The notes under the pieces were generated by a model, which saw only the letters and a program-made list of their open reading frames with translations, was not told where the DNA came from and ran no database searches. A DNA stretch of 64,000 nucleotides from Pelodera strongyloides (lineage: Eukaryota; Nematoda; Chromadorea; Rhabditida; Rhabditidae), in NCBI GenBank assembly GCA_036852015.1, contig JAANDG010000390.1, forward strand, positions 1 through 64,000. Direction: 5' to 3'. Shown here piece after piece: positions 1 through 12,350 of this stretch; position 1 is the first letter of the stretch, and each line of letters starts with the position of its first letter. Both the position numbers and the translations under genes were made by a program.

Positions 1-614
1 ACAATAACTTCCTCAAAATACACAGTATTATGGTATTACTCATCGCAATTTTTTCTTATTAATTCGTCGCTTGATAATGTCAATGTTGGTACAAAGCCCA
101 TACTGACTGATCATTTCAAAACAACTGGTAGTGCAGCGCGCCTAGGTACCCCACTCTCCCTCTTTGTTCATGCCGGTGAGCGATTATCAGTCACTCAACA
201 AATCGAGGGCAGCACCCAGGTAGAGAGTCCTTGTGATGAAGGACATTCGCACGTTAAGCTAATAATAAGTTGGGTAGATTCTAAAGGAGGTGCATGCTCA
301 TCCAACATCAAAATCAATGTAATTCCGACCCGTGAACATCACCAAAATGTCAATATCCCGATGTCAGTAAGGGCAGAAGCACCCAAACAAATATCGAAAT
401 CTGAGCATTCAGATTGTATAATACGGAAGGGTCACTGTAGAATGCAATTGCACAATTTGCGCAGCTGACATTAGTTGAATATTTAAAGTTTCTAGGAAAC
501 ACCAGTCCTTCTTTGCTCACACTGTTGGTTATCCTTGCCGCACTGCAATATGCAATCATACACCGTTTGTCCAAGCGTAAAAAATCAAATCCGATACAAG
601 TTTTATTAAAGTAA
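1..614 (+). CDS. C-terminal part of a type I membrane protein (partial, runs in from left)
   Basis: Two exons: 1-366, open in frame 1 with no start because the gene enters from the left, and 465-614. The intron 367-464 has a GTAAGG donor and a TTGCGCAG acceptor, phase 0. The first exon encodes an apparently lumenal or extracellular stretch (for example GTPLSLFVHAGERLSV). The second encodes a hydrophobic segment (SLLTLLVILAALQYAII) followed at once by a basic stop-transfer cluster (HRLSKRKK) and a stop at 612-614. This is the topology of a single-pass type I protein with a very short cytosolic tail. I do not recognise the family. A large ER or nuclear-envelope glycoprotein would fit the topology, but nothing here proves it. 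An open frame of 122 codons ending at a good donor is unlikely by chance. Confidence 0.5.
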
Positions 615-3600
615 AAGGATAACATGATTAATGTGGAGGTTCTGTTTCTCCTCTACTCTCGGTTTTTGGCGTCGTTCCAATCAATATCTTAAATGTTCGA
701 ATTTACCAAGGAAATTATTAAAAGGTAGCAGCCGTGACGGATTCCCATGGTACACACTTCCAGAATACGTAATGTAACACTAACAAACTTATAAGAAAGT
801 TAACTAGGCTAAATCTATATTCCAATCAGAGAAGTCATATTCAGAATAAAACAAGAACAATAACTGCCAATAAATTTACAGAGTAAGAAATAAAATAAAC
901 ATCGATGAAGATCACGGTGCGAATCGTAGTGTGACTCGTGCGTATAATCAATCCGCCAGAATGTCGTTGTTTTTGAAGTCAAACAGAACCTAAAAAGGAA
1001 AGGAAAATTAGTAAAAAGGTTAAAATAATTACGATTTGCAGAGAAATACTTATGCCCTTAGTTTCAATACTCGCAAAAATGACCATAGCCATATCATAGC
1101 ACCACAAAGTAGGCAGTGCATTTGTTTAATATTTTGTTAAATAACACCGAGGTGTGCATAAGATCAAATACAAAAATCTGAACACACCATAATCAAGGAC
1201 TATCTCCTTTCATGTAGGATTTTACAGGAATAACTGACGCAGACAGAACATAGCAATTTCCTACGCGCAGGTAAAAAAAATCATTAAGCAAACATAGGAA
1301 TGATAACAAAACCTTCAGATTAGAAATACTGCCCGTGACCAGGTGACCACTAGTTTAATACTGTAAGCTATTTAGCTTCCAAAACAACTAGTTAAAGAAG
1401 TAGTGAATTAAATAAAAGAAATTTTGCACAGTAAATTGAAGACGGCTCATGTAGTTTAGTGCAATTCTCCTAGAATTGTAGAGCTAGCACAATCTCATGT
1501 AACTTCACATAATCATACTAAAGCTAGTTAAGGAGTATGAATAATATAGAAATATATACAACTAACAGTTTTAGGAGAGGTGCAAGCCAAGACGAGACTT
1601 ATTAAACAAGCCGCACGGATGTCCGGCATGTAGGAAAATCCTCGGGAAATTGATACCCGGCCCGGGCCGGGACAAATAAAATAAAGCGAACGTATACCAT
1701 GAAAAATTAGCATGGAAATTTTGCATCATCTTGGTGCGGATCGAACAACTATCATGTTCGTCAACAAGCTAGCATAAATGCATAGATGAAAAAGCGAAAC
1801 AAGTTTTAGCTTACAAATTTAAGAAAAATAAGTGGTATATTAAGTGTGTGGTGTACATGTGAAGGCAAAGAGTAAGTGGAGCAACAAACGCACTAAGAAA
1901 GTGACTTACTACGTTATTGCAACGCCCGACTCCTCCCTCCTTGGCTGACGGGGAGTAAAGGGAGCAACATGTGGCTGGCACAGCGTAATACCTGCAAAGA
2001 CAGACATGAATATTTAATGCAAATAAGCCCAACATGTGTGTTCATACGGTATGAGGCACAATAACACAGTCGCAAAGCACAGTAGTAACTAGTAACTAGT
2101 AGCATAGAAGATAGAAATACTACAGCCTGGACCACAAGGCTGCAGAAAGAGGGGCATGGTAGTTGTTAAGGAGTTAGTGTCTGCTTAGCAATAGGAAAGG
2201 AGTGTTAAGTGGATGCAACAACTTACGGGCAGCACCGCACATATAAGTGATCAAATAAATAAAACACAGTCACTATGGTGGGAAACACATCCGGCTGTGC
2301 AATAAAATCAGTTAAACAAATCAATAGCACATAAATATATGAAATGAATAGTAAAACTTAGTTAAAGCGAAATACCGGCCGGTTTTTGAAAACAACTGCA
2401 TTCTTATGCTAAGTGGATCGTATTGAGGGCCGATTTTTGTTCTAATTTATGCTTATTTGCATATGGTGCATAAGGTGTACTCGATCTGTTTCAAAAACCT
2501 GCCGGTATTTATATATAAAATTATTTCACAGATTGCAAAGTAAAGTGCTCAGAAGAGCCGAAAGACAAAAGGCAATAATACACCAAAAATAATATATGCG
2601 AAACTATTTTTAGAACGTTCAGAGTTCAGGTATATTATTTTGCACCCTTCGAATTAGGAACTATATGTAAGCAAGGCAGAGATAAACCTTCTCGCTACCC
2701 TAGAAAAATAATACTAAATAGAACGCAAAAAAATGTGTCCAAAATAAACAAAAATAAAAATAAATTGTGCTTTATTACTGTAGTTCGTGTACTTGGATAC
2801 TGTAGCGTGTAGTGTGAGGATGTACGCCGTACGGTTTACACGGCTATGACCGGCTTGTTGAAATGTATTGTAGGTATTCGGAGTCTTAGTTGAAAAACGT
2901 AGAACTTTTCAAACGAAAAAAAAAAAAAATATCCTAAAGGTGTATACGATCGAACTTCTTGGACATAAATTACAGTACACCATTCGTTTGAGAACCAAGC
3001 CGCTATTCATTTTCTATCGTATGCCCAAAGTACAGTATACTTTTATCCAGAAAGCGAACTCGGGGCGAATTTGTAGGTTTTGGGTGAAAAGCTACGTCTA
3101 CCGTAGGTAGTATTAGCTAGTGAATTGTATACATCGCCGAAAAAAATGACTCTTGTAGGCTAACATACCGTAGTCGTCATTTTCAATGTCTATAAAATTA
3201 ATAATCACGGATGTGCGTCCTTAGCTGGCTTTCAACCGTAGATGCCGAATTACAGATGCTGAAATAGCAAGCAAACTTTGCAAATAAAACCGTTCTGAAA
3301 GGCATGATTTCTACGTTTTCAAAGCAGTGCAACAAGCTCATATACCTAATGTAAATGTAGTTTGTCAAATTTGTCATATTAACGAGTCAGATTTTCTTTT
3401 ACAAATGGTATGTTTTTCCATAACTTTTCTAAGAGGTACATGTCTTTCCAAATGGTTTTGTTCTACTCCAACGTCAATGCCAAACTAGATTCTCTGGAAC
3501 AGTATTTGCACACTGACAAGCCGGAAACAACCGTGGCAGCTTCAATTGCCTGTCTTAATTACCTGAGATCGAAATTATACTATCTATACAATAATTTATA

Positions 3601-5213
3601 GTTTTCAAATTACCTTATTAAATATACAATACAAATAATAGTTCCTAGGTGTAGCTCTCACTCTTTCACTTTCATATTGGACATTATACATTAGCAAATG
3701 TGATGCAATTTACCACGCGGCTATGGCCTCCTGAGACAACTACTCAGGCGATCCTACCAAAATTACCATACTGCGCACTTATATGAAACGTCTGAAACGT
3801 ATCATCCAAGCTTATGTAATAAAATTCGATTGCTCTTATTTTGAAGAGTTGCGAAAATATCAAACGCCTGAAACGTAAAGTTCCGTTTCGTTCACACAAA
3901 CAAAAAAGTTTCTCCTTTATATAATAAGATGATGAGAGTGTCGGCGCTTGTCCATATTCAGGCTAATTACCTTCACTCAATCAACATGAGTAATTAATTA
4001 AGCGACATACAATAATGACCTTCTTTGCATGCATTAGGGCAATATAGACCGATGGGTCATAGATAAGACTATATGCTTGTTTGTTGTGTGTGCTGACTGC
4101 TGACTGACATTTGTAGTCTGTATCTAACACTCCCTTTTTCTTTTATATCAATTGATTGGGTGAAAAACTTACTGTCTAATGTTTATGTTTATAAAGCACA
4201 TAAAATTGGCTAGATTCGCGATCAAAAGAGGAAAATCATACAAATTTACGGTAATGTTTTCAGATAAATACGCACACGCGGTATATCTGCATACTGCCTA
4301 AGCTTTGCCATGTAGATAACTTTCCATATGCACTAAGTATAAACCATACAAATGACATAACATATTGAAATCGATATTTAAAAAATATATGTAAATAATG
4401 CATGTGAGTGATTTCACGGAAAATATTTTTATAGAGCATAATCCCAGGTTTTAACAGACCAGAAATCATTCGCGAAAAATGAAAACACATTTTGATGCAA
4501 ATGCGATTAGCCGTGATTTGTACTACTAACCGAGCGACCGTAGGTTAAAAAAGTTTTACCTTTTTAACTATTTAGCATCAGTTCACATATTGATTCATTT
4601 TCACCTTTTAAAATATTCTATATTATTATTATGTATTATCATAGTCCCATTATCAAAACCTGTTTGCTTCAACAGCCATTCAAAAGTCAATAGAATCGAC
4701 TAATTCTATTCCCCTTTTCATTGTCAATTCGCTTTATTTCGGAACATTGTATTTGGCTTCCACATATTTATTTTACACATCATGTTTTTTCTTTTCACAT
4801 GTTTTTTTTTGCTGTTTTTTTCCAAAGCATTTTCATCCACAAGAGCTTGTAAAGCAACACAGCACATACATACAAGCAAACATATCTTCACATCAAAATA
4901 TATTTTTATGGTTCGTGCGAAAACGTATATATTTTTTAGCTTTTGCATTTTTAAAATAATGTCAATTAGTAGACTTTTTAAATTGCACAAATGTCAAGTG
5001 CTCGGTCGCGCGAACTAGATTTTGTTTGAAATATAAATTTTTTGTTTGAAATATACATCCTATTGCATAACATAACATTTATTACGACAACAAAATGTAT
5101 CGCGCAAGTTTTGTCAATGTAAGGCCATTATCAAAGAATAAATAAATAATAATACTAATTTTTAAATAATAATAATATTCCTATATTACCTAGATTCCCC
5201 CTGCGAATGTTAG
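615..5213. other. intergenic stretch with no supported gene
   Basis: AT-rich DNA between the left partial gene and the acid phosphatase. I found no exon chain with matching splice phases on either strand. It holds one decayed MITE (2362-2510). A 63-codon open frame at 3410-3601 (+) has fairly ordinary composition but no recognisable family or splice partners, so I do not call it a gene. Confidence 0.5.
2362..2510. mobile_element. TTAAAGCG MITE, CCGGCCGG type, decayed right end
   Basis: The left end reads TTAAAGCGAAATA, then CCGGCCGG, then a TTTTTGAAA run. The right arm is the reverse complement (TGTTTCAAAAACC, then a mutated core GCCGGTATTT) but lacks the final CGCTTTAA. The interior carries the family's ATTTGCAT octamer. 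It is an older copy that has lost its right terminus. Confidence 0.8.
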
Positions 5214-8200
5214 ATGAATGTTCTCTTGGTCGTATTTCAATTACTAACTCTCGGATGCTGCGACGAACTGTTATATGCAATTAATGTAAGTTGCTCTTTA
5301 AAGGGATAGGTTCACCTCGAATTGCACCTTTTTTATAATTTATGTTGATAGTATGACCTATGACGGTCAAAATGCGAAAACTGCAGTAAATTTCCTTTGC
5401 CCCCGTGGTAGGAGAGCTTGCTCAAAAAAGCTAAACTACCTCGAATCTATAAAACAATTGGAGTACCGCAGCCATGGTAAGTGGGAAATAGCGCAGCAGG
5501 GCTGGAGACGCTAGAACATACAGGGCCCTTTTATCATCCTCTGTCTATCACAACAATATCTGCACCTCCAGCCAAAAGTGTATTTAATATTAACTGCCCA
5601 ATTATCTTATCTAATTGCCCCCCTCCAATTTTCTTGTCTAATTGCCCCTCCCCCTAATTGAGCCTTCTAACTTCAGATTTGGAGGCATGGCGATCGTGCT
5701 CCAGCAAGACGATTCTCATGTAATGCATCTGCGAATAGTCCGATATTTCACCGAGGACTCGGACAGTTGACAGATGTGAGAAATATCTTCATTTGCTGAG
5801 AAATTCACAGATTTGCTATAAGAACATGATTGGGTACGGTGCTAGACGAGTCCTTCATAAATTCGTTGGTTGAATATTGAAAGCAAACGGAATAAAAGTT
5901 TGCACGCGTGCGGCCCCAGATATCGCAATAAGTTTTCGATAGGATTTAATTTAAAGGGTATGTATACTACTTTTTCCAGCAAGGGCTACTACACGCAGTT
6001 GAGCTTGGACAGTTGCTTGCTGAAAGATATCGCAACACAATCAGATCACCCGAACAGGTACCGAAACAAGTCAAAACGCGGTATTCTGGCCGCTCCAGGG
6101 GCGCGCGAAAAGGGTGCATTTCCTTTTGGCACAGATGCGGCGCACTTCTCGCGATATGCGCCATAGTTCAGCCAATTGGAATTGTGGATCTTTCGCGGAC
6201 ACATGGCGCTCCTCTCGACAGCCTTTTTTGCGCCGCGAACATGCGAAGTTTTATCAGCGATTTCAGGTTCGTGTGAGATCCACAATCCACAATCGAACGC
6301 AGACAACTGCACAAATAGTGCTCCAGCAATTCTTCGAGGACGATACAGATCTTCAGAGAATAAAATTTGTGGTCGGAGAAATAGAAGATCCGGTAAGTAG
6401 CCTGACTCTGCATGTGAATCGTTCTCTTTATTCTCAATTAAAGCGAAATACCGGCCGGTTTTTGAAACGTATCGTGGACATCTGTATTCTTAAGTATTTA
6501 TGCTTGAGCTCGAATTTAGCTCGATTTTCTATTCTAATTTATGTTCATTTGCATACGCTGCATAAGAATGCTGGTGTGTGCTCGATGTATTTCAAAAACC
6601 GGCCGGTATTTCGCTTTATCATGTATAGTTCTCTTCAAAAACAGGCCGGTATTTCGCTCTATTATGTATAGTTCTCTCCTTTATTTAACAAAAAGCAACA
6701 ACAAAAACTGCGACTAGAAAATCGGCTAATAAACAGGCAATTCGTGGCAAAGAGGATCAATCAATGAAATATCAAGTAACGAAATCACTTTAGTTATTGC
6801 GGCTCAACTACTTGAAATGCCCCATTTTGAAAGAAATTCAAGAGACCAAATGCCCCGGAACCGTTCAATTCTCAAACGAATATGCAAAGGTAATATTTAC
6901 ATTTGTGGAACTCTTTATTTTCCTCATTTTTAATTTCTTGGCGATATGTGTTTGGTATGCTTCTTCTATTGCTCGCAACATAACAACATCATCATTTTAT
7001 ATGATGCACACTTATATATTATATATAATGTGTCAGTCAATTAGTATTATTATAATAAAACGCTTTGAAAATCACGACAATTTCGAATTCCAAACGAAAA
7101 GATATTTTCATTTTCCTCGTTTACATAAAAGTTCAGAGTTTTGAAAACTACGAATATGACTTGTGGCGTTGTATTGGCGGAGAGGAGGACACAAAATACT
7201 TCGACAAAAGTCGGGAAGGTTTTTCCACAATGGAAGCCGTACTCAATGAGGTTTGTGGATTTTAAAGCGAAATACCGGCCGGTTTTTGAAACGCATTGCG
7301 TATACTTTCTTTCTTATGCAGCATATGCAAATGAGCAAAAATTAGAATAAAAGTAGATCCCAATTAGACCCCTCGTTGCATAAATGCATAGAAATGCAAG
7401 TATTTGAGGTGCGTTTCAAAAACCGGCAGGTATTTCGCTTTAACGGGATAGGTCCATGAAAATCAATTTCCTTGGTTTCCATCGAAGTTCGCTCTCACGG
7501 AAATACATTTCTACAAAGAGCTAAGTGTTCGCCTTCCTGTTTTCGGTTGCCGGAAGAATATTTTGAAATTAATAAAAATGAGAAAGCTTAATATTTAGTA
7601 CTTGAATGGATTCGATTTTCATGGAACAATCTTCACACAAAATCACGTGAAGGAAGCTGAGAAACAGTACAGGAAGGTTGGAATTTTCAAAATAAATCTG
7701 TTACGTTTCAAGAGCTTCAAAAGAATTAATATGTTATTTATACCACGGCCACTTTATGACAGCTTAAAGCGCAATACCGGCCGGTTTTCGAAACGTATTG
7801 CGCACCCATGTTTTCTTATGCAGCATATGCAAATGAGCAAAAATTAGAATAAAAACTAGACCCCAATTAGACCCCACCCTGCATAAATGCATAGGAATGC
7901 AAGTACTTGAGATGCGTTTCAAAAACCGGCCGGTATTTCGCTTTAAAATATGAAACTGCACCTGTGGAGCACGGCTCTGCAGTGAAAAGAGTACCGCCTG
8001 AGGGCAGGTATCATATTTCGTCAATAGCTTGTAAACGCTTATTGACTTATGACAGCTGGTATTATTATTCATTTATCCTTTCAAAACAACCAACTATTTG
8101 TGGGTGAATTTGAGTTTGTCGAATTCAAAGCACTGTTTCAATTTTTGCAAAAATATTTTTCGATTTCAGGTGCAAAGAATCACATTAGGCATCGGAGACT

Positions 8201-10219
8201 ACCACGAAACAAATATTTTAAAAGTCTACACAGGGCAATTGTTAACAGGTTGGGTGATTTTGAGTCATTGTTCAAAAATATACATCGTATTGTGTTTTCT
8301 TATTCTTCTTCTTTTCGCAGAAGTAGTCTGCCTAAGAATGATGTCCGCTGATGTATGACGCACATATATATTATATATAAGGTGTAAAAGAGTGCGCGGC
8401 GTAAACGTGGCCCATCAATGGCACACTTTTGAATGCATGTTGAAAATGATGCGAAGAAGAAGTGCGCAATAAGTATCTCTTTTATATTTTTCCCTAGGTC
8501 ATTGACAACTGTTCAGAAATTTTCGAGCAACTACAATCAGCTTCAAAGTGTTCTGAAGCGGGAAATTGTACACCCATGCTTCAAGCGTATTCATCTGTGG
8601 GTTATCAAACTTTTTCGATAAAGTATATTAATAGAAGGCTTATTAAACATCAATTGCTAGATTTAAATGTGGGGGGCGTGGCGCAGTGGCAAGCGCCTTG
8701 TTCCACGCCACCGGTCGTTGGTTCGAGCCCGGCACGGAACCCCTTCCCCTCACCAAAGGTGTAAAAGTTGGTAGCTGGGTAAAACCGGCGGAGATAAATC
8801 GGCTTCCCGAGAAAATTGGCCTCCGGGAAGTTTAAAGGCCAGTTCGTACGGCTTCAGAAATGAACCGGACCCCGGTGCACCGTTTCTGCGGATTCGGTTG
8901 ATATAACCCGGTACACTTTACACTTTTTTTTTACAACATCATTATAGCTAAAACACATCGTTTGTTGAAGTTTACATTAGTAGATTAGTATAAAGTTTCG
9001 TTCGAGGTAGCTAATTCTTTTGGCTTTCAATTTTTGAAGACACCTGTGAATTAGCCACGTGCCAAATTTCCATTCTGCACCGGAAAAGCACATAAAGTCA
9101 CACATACCAGGTGCCATATCGCTTTAATTTCAGCAAGATCTTCAAATCTTCCCTCTTCTGGAGGTGTTCAATGCAACAGAAGAAGCAGTGGGCGGTGGAG
9201 CCCCACTTTATACATCGTGTCTTATTATTGAACTGTATTCTAGCCAAGTTGATGGGCTTTATGTAAAGGTAAGACAATGACGAAATTATACGGTAACTTT
9301 TAAAGCGAAATACAGGTCGGTTTTTGAAACACATACAGTACACCAGCATTTCCATGCAGCCTATGCAAATGAGCATAAATTAGAATGAAAAATCGAGCTG
9401 AATTCGTGCAAATCAACGTAAATACGTAAGAATACAGTTGTCCACGATGAGTTTCAAAAACCGGCCGGTATTTCGCTTTAAATAATTTATTATGCAAGGG
9501 AAGTGGTATCTGATAGACAATTGACATTGACCTAAAATCTTTCAGATTCTCTATAGTACGGGTCCTTATCCCGATAGAAAAAGTCAGACTATCGATTTGT
9601 CGGATAAAGTGCCCAATTGTCAAGGAAACACAAAATGCCCATTGGGTAAGGTCTTACCGCTTTACTAATGGCTTACTTATGTCATACTAATGTTATACTA
9701 AGGTCTCGTGACTAACATAGCGGGTGTTCTAATGCAAGAACACCATGGGTGGTCTCCGAAAAATATCACCTTGGACCTTTTGCTAAATTATCTAAAGAAT
9801 AAAATTAAAGTGTACGGTAGAATCACTAGCTCAGGCCCCTGAATGAGTATCGCGAAGTATCCATTTGTGTCATACTAGGCTATGGAGCTATTTGTAAGAC
9901 CAGAAGCAATTCTCTTACTATTTCAGAACAATTTCTCAACTGCTGCAATGAATACCGAAGTGCAAGCAACTTAGAGGAGTGCAATAACTTTTCGGGACTT
10001 CGAAAACGTCTTTCTGATATAGAAAAATTCACGAACAATGGAATAGTTCGTGTCCCAGGTGAGTGCGACTAACAATTAATGTAAAAAAATATTCTTTCGA
10101 ATGGCCGACCGTATTGTGCATTTTAGCCTGTGAAAGACATATTTTTATCTGAAAACATTTATAGAATACATCAAATTTCAGATGATTACGATGTGCGTGA
10201 AGCCAAATGCGAACTCTAA
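5214..10219 (+). CDS. secreted histidine acid phosphatase (PHO-like)
   Basis: Exons: 5214-5285, 5677-5775, 5980-6057, 6267-6392, 6794-6889, 7137-7250, 7599-7676, 8170-8248, 8517-8596, 9134-9268, 9546-9645, 9927-10058, 10182-10219; all phases match, giving 408 aa, a normal length for the family. Exon 1 is a signal peptide (MNVLLVVFQLLTLGCC). Exon 2 carries the phosphohistidine motif as WRHGDRAP at residues 26-33, followed by GLGQLTD. Exon 4 has RST..NRT, the second active-site arginine block, at about 87-93. The C-terminal half has APLYTSCLIIELY and CPLEQF, as in prostatic-type acid phosphatases. Family members hydrolyse phosphomonoesters in the secretory path or gut lumen. The odd point is at residues 273-276, where the usual HD proton-donor pair reads SSQD in the best splice model, so activity is in doubt. 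MITEs and a SINE sit in its introns. Confidence 0.87.
6438..6660. mobile_element. TTAAAGCG MITE, CCGGCCGG type, with duplicated right end
   Basis: A full copy runs 6438-6619 in the intron after exon 4 of the acid phosphatase. The right terminal segment is then repeated (about 6620-6660), both copies followed by ATGTATAGTTCTCT, so the last ~40 bases were duplicated in tandem after insertion. Confidence 0.85.
7262..7443. mobile_element. TTAAAGCG MITE, CCGGCCGG type
   Basis: Full copy in the intron between exons 6 and 7 of the acid phosphatase, just 12 bases after the donor. Both TTAA ends are present and the arms match over about 35 bases. Confidence 0.9.
7764..7946. mobile_element. TTAAAGCG MITE, CCGGCCGG type
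   Basis: Full copy in the intron between exons 7 and 8 of the acid phosphatase. Its interior closely matches the copy at 7262-7443 (ATGCAAATGAGCAAAAATT and the following stretch), so the two are recent relatives. Confidence 0.9.
8669..8932 (+). mobile_element. tRNA-derived SINE
   Basis: The head has a good RNA polymerase III A box (TGGCGCAGTGGC, 8679-8690) and B box (GGTTCGAGCCC, 8720-8730), spaced as in a tRNA. A body of about 190 bases follows, ending in a run of nine T at 8924-8932, which would act as a Pol III terminator. The acceptor stem does not pair cleanly, so it is not a working tRNA gene. It lies in the intron between exons 9 and 10 of the acid phosphatase, in the same orientation. 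I could not see a clear target-site duplication. Confidence 0.75.
9300..9482. mobile_element. TTAAAGCG MITE, CCGGCCGG type
   Basis: Full copy in the intron between exons 10 and 11 of the acid phosphatase. It has TTAA at both ends and the octamer ATGCAAAT inside. Confidence 0.9.
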
Positions 10220-10310
10220 CATAACACTAAATAGAGAATTTCAAGGGTTGATATGCGAGAAAACGAAAATTATTTATCCTGTAGCATTGGTAAAAACTTA
10301 CCCAAACCAA

Positions 10311-10316
10311 AATAAA
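10311..10316 (+). other. poly(A) signal of the acid phosphatase
   Basis: An AATAAA hexamer lies 92 bases after the stop codon at 10219, a plausible nematode 3' UTR length. Confidence 0.55.
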
Positions 10317-10456
10317 CACTTTTTTGTTTGTCCACTGTGAACGAAAATCAAAATCATTTGGGTATTATACGCCACAACTATCTTTTCACTTCATATTCGA
10401 TTGAATCTGGTATGAGGTATGACGCAGAAACTGTTCTAGATTTAAATAATATATCC

Positions 10457-10509
10457 TTTGAGGCCATATTCACCACTCCGATTCCCTCGGGGAAATATTC
10501 CCTGGTAAA
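10457..10509. repeat. half copy of the GAGGCCATATTCACC inverted-repeat element
   Basis: One arm only: GAGGCCATATTCACCACTC followed by the CCCTCGGGGAAATATTCCC segment seen at the end of the full copies at 10884-11018 and 18109-18238. Confidence 0.7.
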
Positions 10510-10883
10510 CCATAAAAACTGTAAAGTGAACAATATTATATTCCCTTTACTTTCAGAAACTTCTTTGTCAAAGTCTTCACATTCGTTGCACAGTCTTGTG
10601 CTGATGATTTTTCTCTTCGTCTGGGAATGAAACGAATGAAACTATACATAAAATGGTCCTCATTTTATTGCTCTTTGTTTAATTTTACATTGTATTTTTT
10701 TATTGGCAGTAAGAATTTGCTTAGATGTATCGTGGTTGTGTTTTTTTACCGTTATTTTATGTTTTATGTAAAAAATTTTTTAGCCATTTTGGAAATTTTA
10801 CTTCGTACGCAACTAGGCTTTTGTCTCAAGAGAGTTAGGAGTACTGTGAATAGATCTTGCCTTTTCATAATTACGCCTATGCA

Positions 10884-11018
10884 CTGGCCCATATTCACCA
10901 CTCACTTCCCCCATGGGGAATTCCCCGTCTTTTTCTCTGCTTCTCTCACATTAGAATGCTATTTTCTGTCCCCAGGGAATATTTCCCCGAGGGAATCGGA
11001 GTGGTGAATATGGCCTCA
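10884..11018. mobile_element. GAGGCCATATTCACC inverted-repeat element, full copy
   Basis: About 135 bp. The left arm (GGCCCATATTCACCACTC, then CCCATGGGGAATTCCCC) is mirrored by the right arm (CGAGGGAAT..GGAGTGGTGAATATGGCCTC). The middle matches the copy at 18109-18238 almost base for base. It is a short non-autonomous DNA element of unknown superfamily. Confidence 0.8.
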
Positions 11019-11460
11019 TATCACCCACGACGCTCATAATTTACGGATTTCCTATTCACAAGGATGTATTAATTACTGTTGATTATACTGTGTTTTCCTT
11101 TATTTACATAAGAAATCCAGACTTTTAACCTTTTTTTATTCTAGGAAACAAACATGATAAATTCACAGAATGCATAATAAATAATTTGGCATAGTAATTT
11201 TGAAAAAATAAATTTTTCGAATTGCGAACTTTTGTTTTGAAAGTATTTGAAAACAAGCTATGACTTGAAAAATGGCCTAGGAATGCACGAAAAGTTAAAT
11301 GTTTAGACCAGTCCATGCGCTTCGCTGCGAGAGGCGCTGAAATAACACAGAGAGTTCTGCGTGCACGAGTACATAAATAATACATTTGTTGTTAAAATAT
11401 AAAACAGAATAATAAATACATACATGTAACAATGATGATTGTTGAAATGTCTGACACCAT

Positions 11461-11578
11461 TAAACATTAGGTGACACAGTTTTCCGTCTCCTCGTCCAGT
11501 CGGAAATGCTTGACACCCTTAAACATTGGGTGACACAGTTTTCCGCCTCCTCGTCCAGTCGCTGACTTGATAAGTGAT
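11461..11578. repeat. two-copy tandem repeat, 59-bp unit
   Basis: The unit beginning TAAACATTAGGTGACACAG recurs at 11520 with few changes. Low copy number; no coding potential that I trust. Confidence 0.75.
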
Positions 11579-11701
11579 ACTCAACAGTGCCGGGATGACA
11601 ACTAGACCGTGAATCATTGACAAGGTGACACATAGTGTCATGGCCAGGGCGAATAACTGAAAGTGAAAAGGTATGTTGTGTCATAGAAACATGTTCGCCT
11701 G

Positions 11702-11835
11702 AGGAAACTTGGCCGGTGCGCGGCCTACATTATGCCCGAAATAGGTGGGCCGCCGTGTGTGGGCCCACCCCTTTTTTGTAGGCCGCACACCGGCCATATG
11801 CCGGCCGCGCACGCGCCAAAGTATCGCGTTGTACA
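11702..11835. mobile_element. GGCCGGTGCGCGGCC foldback element
   Basis: GC-rich inverted repeat in AT-rich flanks. The left arm is GAAACTTGGCCGGTGCGCGG; the right arm is GTAGGCCGCACACCGGCC. The related copy at 62873-63183 is longer and one at 46862-46975 is decayed. The sequence just right of it (AAAGTATCGCGTTGTACATT) is also shared with the 63-kb copy. Confidence 0.75.
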
Positions 11836-12179
11836 TTGCTCACGTAGCATTGCTCATTGCTCACGTACATTGCTCACGCAATATAATTGCTCACGTAGTT
11901 TTCGCACTTTTTCACAGCTCATTTTGGTAAATCAATACAGTGTCAACTTTGAAAGCGTGTCTGTCTCAAGTATAAGTTTTGTAAACACTGTGGGAATCGG
12001 TACGGATTTAGCCGCTGATGTGACGGTCCCTTTGCATAACCCAAGGATAAATGTGATCTAAAAAAATGTTAGAATTATTTTCTGAACTTACATTCGCCAT
12101 GTAAAGATTGACAAACGCTAGTGGAAGCGCACAGAGGTCCGTGGAGACTCCGGCCTAAATAAGATACGTTGGAATAAAG

Positions 12180-12350
12180 TTAAAGCGAAATGCTAGCCTC
12201 TTTGGAAAATTTGCATATGATAAGCAAATCCTATGTATCCTATGCTAATTTTGTATGATTGCCGTGGACGATCGTACAAAATTAACATAGGATACCTAGG
12301 ATTTGCTTACCATATGCAAATTTTCCAAAGAGGCTAGAATTTCGCTTTAA
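12180..12350. mobile_element. TTAAAGCG MITE, GCTAGC type (near-perfect palindrome)
   Basis: TTAAAGCGAAAT, then GCTAGC, then CTCTTTGGAAAATTTGCATA leads into an arm that is mirrored almost perfectly up to the closing TTTCGCTTTAA. The loop is only a few bases, so a transcript would fold into an ~80-bp hairpin. The sister copy is at 25667-25837. Confidence 0.9.

Noticed and set aside
2480..2500. CTGTTTCA in a MITE as a 21U-RNA (piRNA) upstream motif
   Set aside because: An exact match occurs in this copy only, other copies have TGTGTTTCA or TGCGTTTCA, and the base is part of the inverted-repeat arm.
3410..3601. 63-codon plus-strand open frame
   Set aside because: Composition is not absurd, but there is no start context, partner exon or recognisable domain.
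5980..6057. RNTIRSP in exon 3 read as a degenerate RHGDRSP catalytic motif
   Set aside because: The true RHGDRAP motif is in exon 2 (5677-5775); exon 3 aligns with the following helix (ELGQLLAERYR).
6114..6671. 185-codon open frame in the acid phosphatase region
   Set aside because: Only the part at 6267-6392 is exon; the N-terminal part overlaps the intron, and the 6057/6267 splice gives a much better family alignment.
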